DNA from: Altererythrobacter sp. BO-6
GTDB lineage: Bacteria > Pseudomonadota > Alphaproteobacteria > Sphingomonadales > Sphingomonadaceae
Length of the DNA stretch: 64,000 nt
Direction of reading: 5' to 3'
Assembly (NCBI RefSeq): GCF_011047315.1
Contig: NZ_CP049259.1
Coordinates: 1,736,001 to 1,800,000, forward strand
This document shows positions 52,981 through 61,649 of this stretch, piece by piece. The position numbers and the translations under genes were made by a program. The notes beneath the pieces were generated by a model that worked only from the letters and a program-made list of their open reading frames with translations, ran no database searches and was not told the DNA's origin. How positions within the stretch are numbered: the first letter of the stretch is position 1; every line of letters begins with the position of its first letter.

Positions 52981-55592
52981 CCGCCCAGCAGCTCTTTCAG
53001 CGCATCGAATGCGCCACCGCTACCTTTCGGAGCCTCGCGCTGTGCCGGCCTGGCGTTCTGTGGCTTGCCCTTGTGAGGCCCCTTCCGCTTGCCAGCGTGT
53101 TTGCCATGCCGGGACTTGTTCGGCTTGTGATCTTGGCCTGCTTCGCCCACGCGGCGCGGGCGCCAGCCCCAGTAGTCGGGGGCGGGTGGGCCAAATGCTC
53201 CTTCGGGCAGCGCGCGCGTGCCGAACCGCTTGAACCCGGCACTGCCCAGCAGGCGCGGGATATTGTCCGCTTCAAGCCCGATCGAGATAGCCAGCGCCGG
53301 GTCGATCAGGAAACGCATCGGCGGCTTGCCCTTGCCGCCCGGTTGCGCCGCGCCGAGGCGGGCATCGAAGGCGGCGCGCAGGACCTTTTCCGCAAGGTCC
53401 ACGCGGATCACCTGGCTGCCCGCGCGGCGGTATCCGGCGGGCAGATGCCGCGTATCGGGAATGACCGGCAGCATCGCTGCGTTGAGCGGCCTCCTGTCAA
53501 TCTCGAGCGCGTGCAGTAACCGGCGCGGAGCGGGCTTGAGCAAGGCATGGGCGAAAATGTCGAGTGCACCGAACACCACGCCCAGTTTGCGCAGATAGGG
53601 CCGCATCTCCTTGGGCAGGTGCTGCAGCCCCGCATCCTCCCGGCTGACCACGCCATGCGCATCGATCAGCGTGTGCAGCACCGCGCGGGCTTCCGAACCG
53701 GCTGCGGGATCGCGCGCCGCCGCCGCCAGCTTGCGCAGCGGTTCGAGCGGTTCGAGCTGCGCCTCGAGCCAGCCCTGCAGTGCCGCTTCGAAGCGCTTGC
53801 GCGCCGCTTCGGGCAGAGCGCCCAGCTCGCGCGCCAGCACCAGCCGGGCGCTTGCGAAATCGTCGGGCAATTCAATCGTGGCGATGCGGTGGCCGTTCCA
53901 TGCGATCGCGCCTTCCGCGATCTCAAGCTCGCCCAGCCCCTGGCTCGCGACCCATTCGGCCCGCTGCGCCAGGATCGTCGGCAGCGCCTTCTCGCCCGCC
54001 GCGAGGAGCATTTTTCGATCCGCCACGGTCGCATCGGGATCGACCGCAAAGCGAAAGCCCTCGAGCCGCCCGATTGGCTCGCCATCGACGGTCAGCGCAC
54101 CATCGGGCGCCAGTTCCACCGGCAATGCCTGCCCGTCCTGCCCCAGCGATTTCATCAAGAGCGAAGTCCTCCGGTTCACGAATCTCTCGGTCAGCCGCGC
54201 GTGAAGCGCATCCGACAGCCGCGCCTCGACCGCGCGGGCACGGGCAAACATCTCGTCGCGTGCCAGCACCCAGTCGGGCCGCTGACAGATATAGGCCCAG
54301 GAACGGATCGCGGCTATCCTTCCTTGTAGGGTGTCGATATCGCCTTGCGACCGGTCCAATTCGGCAATGCGCGCCGCGACATAATCGGCGCCGAGATAGC
54401 CCTGCTGCAAGTCCTGCCAAAGCCGGGCAACGAAGCGTGAATGCACCTCGGCCCCGACCGAGCGGAAATCGGGCAACGAGCAGGCCTCCCAGAAGCGACG
54501 GACAAGGCCGGGGCTGGTTACGCTGGCAGCAACCGGCTCATCCGCCAGCCGCTTCAGCACCGCCACGTCGACCGCTTCCGGGGCCTGGCGCAATTCGGGC
54601 TCGTCAGGCGGAGCCTCGAGATCGGCGATCAGCGTGGCGAGATTGTCGAACCGCGGCTCGGCCTCGCGCCAGAACAGGTGGGTCAGCGGCGCGAAGCGAT
54701 GTTCCTCGATCGCGTAAATCTCTTCGTCGGTGAATTCGGGCGGCGACGCCTGGCTGCCGCGAATGCCGGATACCGTGCCGAAACTGCCGTCACGCTGGTG
54801 GCGCCCGGCCCGACCGGCGATTTGCGCCATTTCGGCAGGGGTGAGGCGCCGCTGGCGCCGCCCGTCGAACTTGCTGAGCGAGGCGAAGGCGACGTGGTGC
54901 AGGTCGAGGTTCAGCCCCATGCCGATCGCATCGGTGGCGACGATGTAATCGACCTCGCCATTCTGGAACAGTTCGACCTGCCTGTTGCGCGTTTCGGGCG
55001 AAAGCGCGCCCATCACCACCGCTGCCCCGCCGCGAAACCGGCGCAAGGCCTCGGCAATCGCATAGACCTGCTCGGCACTGAAGCCGACGACGGCGCTGCG
55101 CGGCGGCAGGCGCGAAAGCTTGCAACTGCCCGCGTGCCTCAGCGTCGAGAAGCGCGGCCGCTCGACCCGTTCGGCGCGCGGCACCAGCGCCTTGACCAGC
55201 GGTTCGAGCGTCGCTGAACCCAGGATCATGGTCTCCTCGCGCCCACGCGCATTCAGCAGCCGGTCGGTGAAGATATGCCCGCGCTCAGGATCGGCTGCTA
55301 GCTGCGCTTCGTCCAGCGCGACAAAGGCATGTCCGCCTCCGGTCCGCTCCATCGCTTCCACGGTGCAGCAGAAATAGCGCGCGTCAGGCGGCTCGATCCG
55401 CTCTTCGCCGGTGATCAGCGCCACGGCCTTGTCACCCTTGATCGCGCGGACCCGGTCATAGACTTCGCGCGCCAGCAAACGCAGCGGAAAGCCGATCATC
55501 CCGCTCGAATGGCCGCACATCCGCTCGATCGCGAGATGGGTCTTGCCGGTATTGGTCGGGCCCAGGACCGCCTTGATCGTGCCGTCGCTCAC
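52977..55592 (-). CDS. Suv3-like superfamily 2 RNA helicase
   Basis: The 871-residue protein has the helicase core at the N-terminus: Walker A VLGPTNTGKTHLA (residues about 9-20), LLAREVYDRV, LITGEERIEPPDARYFCCTVEAM, the DEAQ box FVALDEAQLAADPERGHIFTDRLL, LGSATLEPLVKAL, and motif VI GLNLDLHHVAFASLSKFDGRRQRRLTPAEMAQIAGRAGR. This matches the mitochondrial degradosome helicase Suv3. A C-terminal basic tail (KPNKSRHGKHAGKRKGPHKG) may bind RNA. It probably unwinds RNA for turnover, with the S4 protein as partner. Confidence 0.9.
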   Translation of the reverse strand: MSDGTIKAVLGPTNTGKTHLAIERMCGHSSGMIGFPLRLLAREVYDRVRAIKGDKAVALITGEERIEPPDARYFCCTVEAMERTGGGHAFVALDEAQLAADPERGHIFTDRLLNARGREETMILGSATLEPLVKALVPRAERVERPRFSTLRHAGSCKLSRLPPRSAVVGFSAEQVYAIAEALRRFRGGAAVVMGALSPETRNRQVELFQNGEVDYIVATDAIGMGLNLDLHHVAFASLSKFDGRRQRRLTPAEMAQIAGRAGRHQRDGSFGTVSGIRGSQASPPEFTDEEIYAIEEHRFAPLTHLFWREAEPRFDNLATLIADLEAPPDEPELRQAPEAVDVAVLKRLADEPVAASVTSPGLVRRFWEACSLPDFRSVGAEVHSRFVARLWQDLQQGYLGADYVAARIAELDRSQGDIDTLQGRIAAIRSWAYICQRPDWVLARDEMFARARAVEARLSDALHARLTERFVNRRTSLLMKSLGQDGQALPVELAPDGALTVDGEPIGRLEGFRFAVDPDATVADRKMLLAAGEKALPTILAQRAEWVASQGLGELEIAEGAIAWNGHRIATIELPDDFASARLVLARELGALPEAARKRFEAALQGWLEAQLEPLEPLRKLAAAARDPAAGSEARAVLHTLIDAHGVVSREDAGLQHLPKEMRPYLRKLGVVFGALDIFAHALLKPAPRRLLHALEIDRRPLNAAMLPVIPDTRHLPAGYRRAGSQVIRVDLAEKVLRAAFDARLGAAQPGGKGKPPMRFLIDPALAISIGLEADNIPRLLGSAGFKRFGTRALPEGAFGPPAPDYWGWRPRRVGEAGQDHKPNKSRHGKHAGKRKGPHKGKPQNARPAQREAPKGSGGAFDALKELLGG

Positions 55593-55683
55593 ACCCTGCT
55601 TGTGGCAGCGCGTTTCGGCCCCGGCAACCGCATCGGGCGGTGCAAAACCGCCTTCTCAACACTTCACCGCTTGGGCGACTCGC

Positions 55684-55712
55684 TTGACCGCGCGTTAAGC
55701 TGACATTTACTT
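55684..55712 (+). promoter_or_regulatory. Putative promoter and near-CtrA box upstream of the M23 peptidase
   Basis: TTGACC (55684) and TTACTT (55707) with a 17-nt spacer form a sigma70-like promoter. TTAA-N7-TTTA at 55695-55709 overlaps it, one base from the CtrA consensus. Cell-cycle control of a cell-wall hydrolase would be plausible. Confidence 0.35.
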
Positions 55713-55788
55713 TGTTTCGCGAGAGAATTCCGCCATTGAGCGGCTTGCGCCTGCGGGGGGATCGACGGGCGCGACGGAGACGAGGGTT

Positions 55789-57432
55789 TTGGAGCAATTG
55801 CGCGACCTGCCGGGCGACATCGAGCCTGCGATCGAGGAGCCGTTCCTCGATTTCGGGGACGCTCCGGCGCCTGCTGCCGCCGCGGCTGGAAAATCGCACA
55901 GACTGGTGCTCAAACGGATCGGAAACTGGCGCGCGCGGCTCGATGAAACCCGCGCTTGCTATGATCACTGGCGTGACCGCGCTTCGGCGCGGCTCGGGCA
56001 GATCGACCTGGCCCCTGACCTGGCGATGGACATCGGCAGTGCGCGCTGGTTCCGCGGGCTCGGCACCATGCTGGGGCTGGGCGCGGTCGCGCTGGCGCTG
56101 TGGCCCGACTTCGCCCCGCTCGAAGCGCGCCCCGCGATGGCGATGGACCAGACCGCGCGCGACGAATTGCGCAGCCATATGATCACGCCGCTCGCGCTGG
56201 GTGGTGACAGCGGCCGCCAGATGGGCGCCGGGCCGATGGTCAGGCCGCTGGCGTCCGCCCCAGAACGCCCGCAGATCGAACTGGTGGCGACGCTGTCGCG
56301 TGGGGACACGTTTGACCGGATGTTGCAGCGCGCCGGGATCGGCGCCAGCGATGCCGAACGGGTGCGCGAACTGGTGGCGAGCGAGATCAAGCTGGAAGAG
56401 ATCGAACCGGGCACAAGGATTGACATTACGCTCGGCCGCCGCCCCGGCCCCAATGCGCCGCGCCCGCTTGATGCGCTCTCATTCCGCGCGCGGTTCGACC
56501 TTGAGCTGGAAGTACTCGCCAACAACGGCAATCTCTCGCTGCGGCGCAATGTAATCCGCGTTGACGACACGCCGTTGCGGATTCGCGGCACAGTGGGCCA
56601 GAGCCTTTACCGTTCCGCCCGTGCCGCCGGTGCGCCAGCCAGCGCGGTGCAGGAATTCATCAAGGCGCTCGACGGGCAGATCGACATGGACCGCAGCATC
56701 CGCGCGACCGACGAGTTCGACCTGATCGTCGCCTATCGCCGCGCGGCCACCGGCGAACGCCAGGCGGGCAAGGTGCTTTATGCCGGGATCGACCGCGACG
56801 GTAAGCCCAAGACGCAGCTGATGCGTTGGGGCCAGGATGGAATTTTCTACGAGGCATCGGGCGTGGGCGAGCAGCGCGGCGGGTTGATCGCCCCGGTGCC
56901 GGGCGGGATCAGCTCCGGCTTCGGCATGCGGCGCCACCCGATCTTGGGCTATCGCCGGATGCACTCGGGGGTCGATTTCCGCGCCAGTTACGGCACGCCG
57001 ATCGTGGCGGTGACCGATGGGCGCGTCAGCGGCGCAGGGCGCATGGGCGGCTGCGGCAATGCCGTACGGCTCGACCATGGCAATGGCTTGCAGACCCGCT
57101 ATTGCCATATGAGCCGGATCGCAGTGAATGGCGGGCAGTCCGTCCGCCGCGGCCAGGTGATCGGCTATGTCGGGTCGACCGGCCTGTCGACCGGCGCACA
57201 CCTGCATTACGAGATGTATCGCGGTGGGCGGGCGATCGATCCGCGCACGGTGAGCTTCGTCACCCGCGCCCAGCTGGAAGGGCGCGAATTGATGAATTTC
57301 CGCGCCGCCCTGGCTGAACTCAAGCAGATCCAGCCGGGTGCCGCGCTGGAGGATCTCGAGAAGCGCCCGGAAGAGGTCGAAGCGCCGCAGCGCGAGATCG
57401 AGCGGCTCGACAGCAAGCGCGAAATTCGCTGA
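55789..57432 (+). CDS. M23-family peptidase (LytM domain), membrane-anchored
   Basis: 547 residues, apparently from a TTG start (55789) after a GGAGACGAGG-like site. A single hydrophobic segment lies at residues about 86-104 (RGLGTMLGLGAVALALW). Residues 160-330 look like OapA/LysM-type domains (DTFDRMLQRAGI, GQSLYRSARAAGAPA). The C-terminal LytM domain has GGISSGFGMRRHPILGYRRMHSGVDFRA (zinc His and Asp) and HLHYEMYRGG (HxH). It cleaves peptidoglycan cross-links in the periplasm. The last residues are a charged helix. Confidence 0.92.
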   Translation: MEQLRDLPGDIEPAIEEPFLDFGDAPAPAAAAAGKSHRLVLKRIGNWRARLDETRACYDHWRDRASARLGQIDLAPDLAMDIGSARWFRGLGTMLGLGAVALALWPDFAPLEARPAMAMDQTARDELRSHMITPLALGGDSGRQMGAGPMVRPLASAPERPQIELVATLSRGDTFDRMLQRAGIGASDAERVRELVASEIKLEEIEPGTRIDITLGRRPGPNAPRPLDALSFRARFDLELEVLANNGNLSLRRNVIRVDDTPLRIRGTVGQSLYRSARAAGAPASAVQEFIKALDGQIDMDRSIRATDEFDLIVAYRRAATGERQAGKVLYAGIDRDGKPKTQLMRWGQDGIFYEASGVGEQRGGLIAPVPGGISSGFGMRRHPILGYRRMHSGVDFRASYGTPIVAVTDGRVSGAGRMGGCGNAVRLDHGNGLQTRYCHMSRIAVNGGQSVRRGQVIGYVGSTGLSTGAHLHYEMYRGGRAIDPRTVSFVTRAQLEGRELMNFRAALAELKQIQPGAALEDLEKRPEEVEAPQREIERLDSKREIR

Positions 57433-57472
57433 TCGTTGCGCGGCCTGCAATTATGCGGCAACACTCGCCGAC

Positions 57473-58468
57473 ATGAGTGGATCCTACCCCAATTTGCGCT
57501 TGCGGCGCACCCGTGCCAGCGGCTGGAGCCGCGCGCTTCACCGCGAAACCCTGCTGACGCCGGCAGACCTGATCTGGCCGCTGTTCGTGACTGAAGGCAG
57601 CGGCGTGGAAGAGCCGATCGCCACGCTGCCAGGCGTATCGCGCTGGTCGGTTGACGGGATTGCCAGGCGCGCCAGGGAAGCGGTGGAACTGGGCATCCCC
57701 TGCGTCGCGCTGTTTCCCAACACGCCCGCCGCCAAGCGCAGCGACGACGGCGCGGAAGCGCTCAACCCCGATAATCTGATGTGCCGCGCGGTAAAGGCGA
57801 TTCGCGACGCGTGCGGTCACGATGTCGGCATCCTCACCGATGTCGCGCTCGATCCCTATACCAGCCATGGGCAGGACGGGCTGGTCGACGCCGCCGGCTA
57901 TGTCGTGAATGACGATACGGTGGCGGTGCTGGTCGACCAGGCGCTGAACCAGGCGGAGGCGGGCGCGGATATCATCGCCCCGTCCGATATGATGGATGGT
58001 CGGATCAAGGCGATCCGCATGGCATTGGAAATGAACGGGCACCCCAATGTCCAGATCATGAGCTACGCCGCCAAATATGCGAGCGCCTTCTACGGTCCGT
58101 TCCGCGATGCCGTGGGATCGAGCGGGCTGCTGAAGGGTGACAAGAAAACCTACCAGATGGACCCGGCCAATGGCGATGAAGCGCTGCGCGAAGTCGCGCT
58201 CGACATCGAAGAGGGCGCGGACAGCGTAATGGTGAAGCCCGGCCTCGCCTATCTCGACGTGATCTGGCGGGTGAAGCAGGAATTCCGCGTGCCGGTGTTC
58301 GCCTATCAGGTCAGCGGCGAATATGCCCTGATCGAAGCCGGGGCGGCCGCGGGTGTGGGCGATCGCGACGCGTTGCTGATGGAAAAGCTGCTCGCCTTCA
58401 AGCGGGCGGGTTGCTCGGGCGTGCTCACTTATCATGCACCTGTTGCCGCGCGCCTGCTCGGGGCCTGA
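57473..58468 (+). CDS. hemB: Delta-aminolevulinic acid dehydratase (porphobilinogen synthase)
   Basis: 331 residues. The enzyme condenses two 5-aminolevulinate molecules to porphobilinogen. LTPADLIWPLFVTEGSG, DVALDPYTSHGQDG, IIAPSDMMDGRIKAIR and IMSYAAKYASAFYGPFRDA (Lys201 as Schiff base) and VMVKPGLAYLDVIW (Lys255) are conserved. The metal site lacks the triple-cysteine pattern, so it is a Mg- or mixed-type enzyme. The start at 57473 was chosen from similarity (MSGSYPN). It is 40 bp after the M23 gene. Confidence 0.97.
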   Translation: MSGSYPNLRLRRTRASGWSRALHRETLLTPADLIWPLFVTEGSGVEEPIATLPGVSRWSVDGIARRAREAVELGIPCVALFPNTPAAKRSDDGAEALNPDNLMCRAVKAIRDACGHDVGILTDVALDPYTSHGQDGLVDAAGYVVNDDTVAVLVDQALNQAEAGADIIAPSDMMDGRIKAIRMALEMNGHPNVQIMSYAAKYASAFYGPFRDAVGSSGLLKGDKKTYQMDPANGDEALREVALDIEEGADSVMVKPGLAYLDVIWRVKQEFRVPVFAYQVSGEYALIEAGAAAGVGDRDALLMEKLLAFKRAGCSGVLTYHAPVAARLLGA

Positions 58469-58473
58469 GCAGC

Positions 58474-59034
58474 ATGGCCGAATTCCGGATCGAGACTGAG
58501 CGGCTGGTGCTGCGCGATTGGCGCGAAACGGATTGGGACGAGTTCTTTCGCGTTACCAATACGCCGGCGGTGATGCGCTGGCTCGGCGGGCTGCTCGACG
58601 AAGCTGGGCGCACCAAGCAACGCGACCGGGTCGAGACCTGCCGGGCGAACAACGGATTCTGTTTCTGGTTGGTCGAGCGCAAGGAAGACGGCGCGATCCT
58701 TGGCTTTTGCGGACTGAAACGCGCTGACGCGCCCGGGTCTACGGTGACCGGCGAAATGGAAGTTGGCTGGCGCCTGCGCGAAGATGCCTGGGGCAGAGGC
58801 TATGCCAAGGAAGCGGCAATTGCCGCGATCGACGCCGGGTTCGATCGCTTCGGCGCTGAGGAGATCGTGGCGCTGACCGTGATCGACAATCAAGCGAGCT
58901 GGGGGCTGATGCAGCGGCTTGGCATGCGGCGGCGTGAAGATCTCGACTATCCCGATCCGCGCTTCGAGCCGCCGTGGCGCGACACCATCGTCTATTCGCT
59001 CTCGCGCGAGGAATGGGCGCGCCGCGATGCCTGA
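58474..59034 (+). CDS. GNAT acetyltransferase (RimJ/RimL-like), copy 1
   Basis: 186 residues of the ribosomal-protein-type GNAT group: ETERLVLRDWRETDWDEFFRVTNTPAVMRWLGG at the N-terminus and the acetyl-CoA site VGWRLREDAWGRGYAKEAAIAAIDAGFDRFGAEEIVALTVIDNQASWGLMQRLGMRRRED. The substrate is unknown. It overlaps the next GNAT gene, a paralog, by 8 bp. It follows hemB by 5 bp. Confidence 0.9.
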   Translation: MAEFRIETERLVLRDWRETDWDEFFRVTNTPAVMRWLGGLLDEAGRTKQRDRVETCRANNGFCFWLVERKEDGAILGFCGLKRADAPGSTVTGEMEVGWRLREDAWGRGYAKEAAIAAIDAGFDRFGAEEIVALTVIDNQASWGLMQRLGMRRREDLDYPDPRFEPPWRDTIVYSLSREEWARRDA

Positions 59035-59587
59035 CATCGTGATCGAAACCGAACGGCTCGTGCTGCGCACGATCGATTCCAGCGATGCCGAGCTGCAATA
59101 TCGCCTGCTCAACACCCCCACGGTGATGGAGCATCTCGGCGGGGTGAAGGAATTGCACGAGATCGAGGCCAAGCATGCCAAGTCGCAGGCGTGGTTTGCC
59201 CAGCGCGGCTTCGGATTCATGATGATGATCGAGAAATCCAGCGGCGAGCTGGTCGGCCATTGCGGGATGAAGCTGGTCGACAATGCCCATGCGCCCAACC
59301 AGGGCGATCACGAGATCGGCTGGCTGGTGCGGGAGGATCGATGGCGCCACGGCTATGCCAATGAGGCGATGCGTGCGGTGATCGACTGGGCTTTTACCAG
59401 CATCGGCGCGCCGCATGTCGTTGCGCTCACTTGCGATCGCAACGTGCCCAGCTGGCGCTTCATGGAAAAGCTCGGCATGGTCCGCCGCAAGGATCTGGAT
59501 TTCGACGATCCGGGCTTTACGCCGCAGGATAACCCCACAATCCAGTATTCGCTGACCCGCGAACAATGGCAGGAGCAGAACCGATGA
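59027..59587 (+). CDS. GNAT acetyltransferase (RimJ/RimL-like), copy 2
   Basis: 186 residues, same fold as the preceding gene: ETERLVLRTIDSSDAELQYRLLNTPTVMEHLGG and IGWLVREDRWRHGYANEAMRAVIDWAFTSIGAPHVVALTCDRNVPSWRFMEKLGMVRRKD. The P-loop is slightly changed (RWRHGYAN versus AWGRGYAK). Probably a tandem duplication that has diverged in substrate. Its stop overlaps the carbonic anhydrase start (ATGA). Confidence 0.9.
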   Translation: MPDIVIETERLVLRTIDSSDAELQYRLLNTPTVMEHLGGVKELHEIEAKHAKSQAWFAQRGFGFMMMIEKSSGELVGHCGMKLVDNAHAPNQGDHEIGWLVREDRWRHGYANEAMRAVIDWAFTSIGAPHVVALTCDRNVPSWRFMEKLGMVRRKDLDFDDPGFTPQDNPTIQYSLTREQWQEQNR

Positions 59588-60156
59588 CTCACCGCCCCGG
59601 CGTCAACATCGTCCCGATCCATGGGCGTGCGCCGAAGATCCATGAGAGCGCCTTCATCGCGCCGGGCTGCACGATCATTGGCGATGTCGAGATCGGGGCG
59701 GAGAGTTCGGTTTGGTACAATTGCGTGCTGCGCGCCGATGTGTCTTCCATCCGGATTGGCGAGCGCACCAATATCCAGGACGGCACCGTGTGCCATTGCG
59801 ATCCGCCGCGCCCGGGCGACCCGGATGGCTCGCCCCTGATCATCGGCAACGACGTGCTGATCGGCCATATGGCGATGGTGCACGGCTGCACCATCGAGGA
59901 CCGTGGCTTTGTGGGGCTGGGCGCGATCGTCATGAACAAGGCGGTGATCGGCAGCGACGCGATGCTGGCGGCGGGGGCCATGCTCACCGAGGGCCGGGTG
60001 ATGGAGCCGCGCATGCTGTGGGCCGGGCGCCCGGCCAAGCCGATGCGCGAGCTGTCCGATGCGGCGATCGCCGGAATGCGGATGGGCGTGGCGCATTATG
60101 CCGAGAATGCCAAGCATCATGCGGCGGCGGTTGAAGCGGCGCTGAGCCAGGGCTGA
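59584..60156 (+). CDS. Gamma-carbonic anhydrase-like hexapeptide protein
   Basis: 190 residues of a left-handed beta-helix: FIAPGCTIIGDVEIGAESSVWYNCVLRADVSSIRIGERTNIQDGTVCHC, then VLIGHMAMVHGCTIEDRGFVGLGAIVMNKAVIGSDAMLAAGAMLTEG. Zinc-ligand histidines in CHC, GHMAMVHG fit the gamma class. Many members are YrdA/PaaY-like with unproven carbonic anhydrase activity. Coupled to the upstream GNAT and the downstream DUF167 gene. Confidence 0.92.
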   Translation: MTHRPGVNIVPIHGRAPKIHESAFIAPGCTIIGDVEIGAESSVWYNCVLRADVSSIRIGERTNIQDGTVCHCDPPRPGDPDGSPLIIGNDVLIGHMAMVHGCTIEDRGFVGLGAIVMNKAVIGSDAMLAAGAMLTEGRVMEPRMLWAGRPAKPMRELSDAAIAGMRMGVAHYAENAKHHAAAVEAALSQG

Positions 60157-60437
60157 TGGCCCGTCCCGGCCCAGCCTTGTCGCCGGCCAGCGAAATCGAA
60201 GCGCTTCTGGATCAGCAAAACCGGCTTGCCCTTCGCGTCACACCCGGCGCGCGCCAGGAGGGCATTTCAATCGATGCAGGCCGGGTGCTGGTCAAGGTGC
60301 GGGCAAAGCCCGCGGACGGCGCGGCGAATGATGCGGTGATCCAGCTCGTCGCCAGGGCGCTGGGCATTGCCCCATCACGGATCGCGTTGCTGCGCGGTGC
60401 GACATCGCGTGAAAAGCTGATAGTGGTTGAGCGTTAG
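60156..60437 (+). CDS. DUF167 (YggU) family protein
   Basis: 93 residues with the family core RLALRVTPGARQEGISIDAGRVLVKVRAKPADGAANDAVIQLVARALGIAPSRIALLRGATSREKLIVV. The function is unknown. The ATG overlaps the preceding TGA by one base. It converges on the YoaK-family gene with 4-bp overlap. Confidence 0.92.
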   Translation: MARPGPALSPASEIEALLDQQNRLALRVTPGARQEGISIDAGRVLVKVRAKPADGAANDAVIQLVARALGIAPSRIALLRGATSREKLIVVER

Positions 60438-61078
60438 CGCGAAGCGCCCTCGATCCGCAGGGCGAAACCGAACAGCACCAATGCCAGCAACCAAGCTGTT
60501 AATGCCGCAATCCGCGGGTCGTGCAGGCACAGTGCGCCTCCAACCACTGCCCCGGCGGCAAGCGCGCACCACAACAGGCCACAACCGCGCGTAGCGGGCA
60601 GTTTCTGCCCGCCGATCCGCGCGGCGAGGCCCTGGCCGAACCGCACCAGCGCCCCGGTCATATAGGTTACTCCGACCGTCACCTCGCCATCGCGGCTGAA
60701 GACATTGTTGGAAACGCCCATGGCGAACGCAGCGAGTCCAAGGAAACCCGGTGCCCAGCCCGTGGCCAGCGCCCCCGCCGCCAATCCCAGCAGCGCGGCG
60801 ACCAAGGCGAGCAGCACCCGCTTGCTCAACCCGTCCCCCGCGTGCCGTCGCACCAGTGCGCCGCTGACGACGCCGCCAAGGAATGCGCCAATCAACGCGA
60901 GCGGCACAAGCGCCAGCGCCGGATCTGTGCTCAGTTCGACGCCGAGCCGGGTGGTGTTGCCCGACATGAAGGAAGTGAAATAGCCACCCGCGACCACAAA
61001 TCCGGTCGCATCGACCGCCCCTGCGAGGAAGGCGAGGCCGAATGCGAGCTTCTGGCGCGCCGGATCATAGCGATGCAT
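60434..61078 (-). CDS. YoaK family membrane protein (DUF1275)
   Basis: 214 residues with about six membrane helices. FLAGAVDATGFVVAGGYFTSFMSGNTTRLGVEL is the typical N-terminal signature, and MGVSNNVFSRDGEVTVGVTYMTGALVRFGQGLAARI the second half. The family is predicted to be a transporter or channel, but it has not been assigned a substrate here. Its stop lies in the DUF167 gene. Confidence 0.9.
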   Translation of the reverse strand: MHRYDPARQKLAFGLAFLAGAVDATGFVVAGGYFTSFMSGNTTRLGVELSTDPALALVPLALIGAFLGGVVSGALVRRHAGDGLSKRVLLALVAALLGLAAGALATGWAPGFLGLAAFAMGVSNNVFSRDGEVTVGVTYMTGALVRFGQGLAARIGGQKLPATRGCGLLWCALAAGAVVGGALCLHDPRIAALTAWLLALVLFGFALRIEGASR

Positions 61079-61081
61079 CGG

Positions 61082-61594
61082 TCAGGTTGAGGGCTGCTTC
61101 ATGTATTTCATCATGTAGCCGACATAATCGATCTTGCCGAGCGCCACGCCCTCCATCCTGAGGATCGCATAGGCGGCCATCAGATGAAAATAGAACTGGG
61201 GGATCGTCCAGTCGCGGCAATATTCGTGTGCCTGCATCGCGAAGGCCATGCCGTTCGGGAGGGTGAATTCAACCGTGTCTCCGCTGGCCGGCCAAGTCGC
61301 CGGATCGGTATCCGCGACACGCGCCTGCGCGGCGGCGATCCGCTTGTGCGCCTCGGCTAAGGAGGTGATGTCGCTGTCATCGGAGGCGAGCTCAAGATGC
61401 CCGAGCCGCTTCAGCGCGGTCATCACCTGATCGAGGGTGAAGCGGATCTGGGTGTGGAGCGGGTACATGTCATCGGTAAGGCGCGATTGCAGCAAGGCCT
61501 CGCCCTTTTCGTGGCCTTCTGCCTTGGTGATGATGTGATCAAGCGTGCCCAGCATGTTGGCGAAGGTGGTAAGCGCGGCGGTGGCGTAGGACAT
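61082..61594 (-). CDS. DUF1993 family protein
   Basis: 170 residues with a DinB-like four-helix pattern: FANMLGTLDHIITKAEGHEKGEALLQSRLTDDMYPLHTQIRFTLDQVMTALKRLG and EYCRDWTIPQFYFHLMAAYAILRMEGVALGKIDYVGYMMKYM. Function unknown. It follows the DNA-ligase gene by 55 bp on the same strand and precedes YoaK by 3 bp. Confidence 0.9.
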   Translation of the reverse strand: MSYATAALTTFANMLGTLDHIITKAEGHEKGEALLQSRLTDDMYPLHTQIRFTLDQVMTALKRLGHLELASDDSDITSLAEAHKRIAAAQARVADTDPATWPASGDTVEFTLPNGMAFAMQAHEYCRDWTIPQFYFHLMAAYAILRMEGVALGKIDYVGYMMKYMKQPST

Positions 61595-61649
61595 GGAATC
61601 CCTCCTTTAAGTTGCTATCTGCAACTTATTACGCGTGAAGCCCCACACG

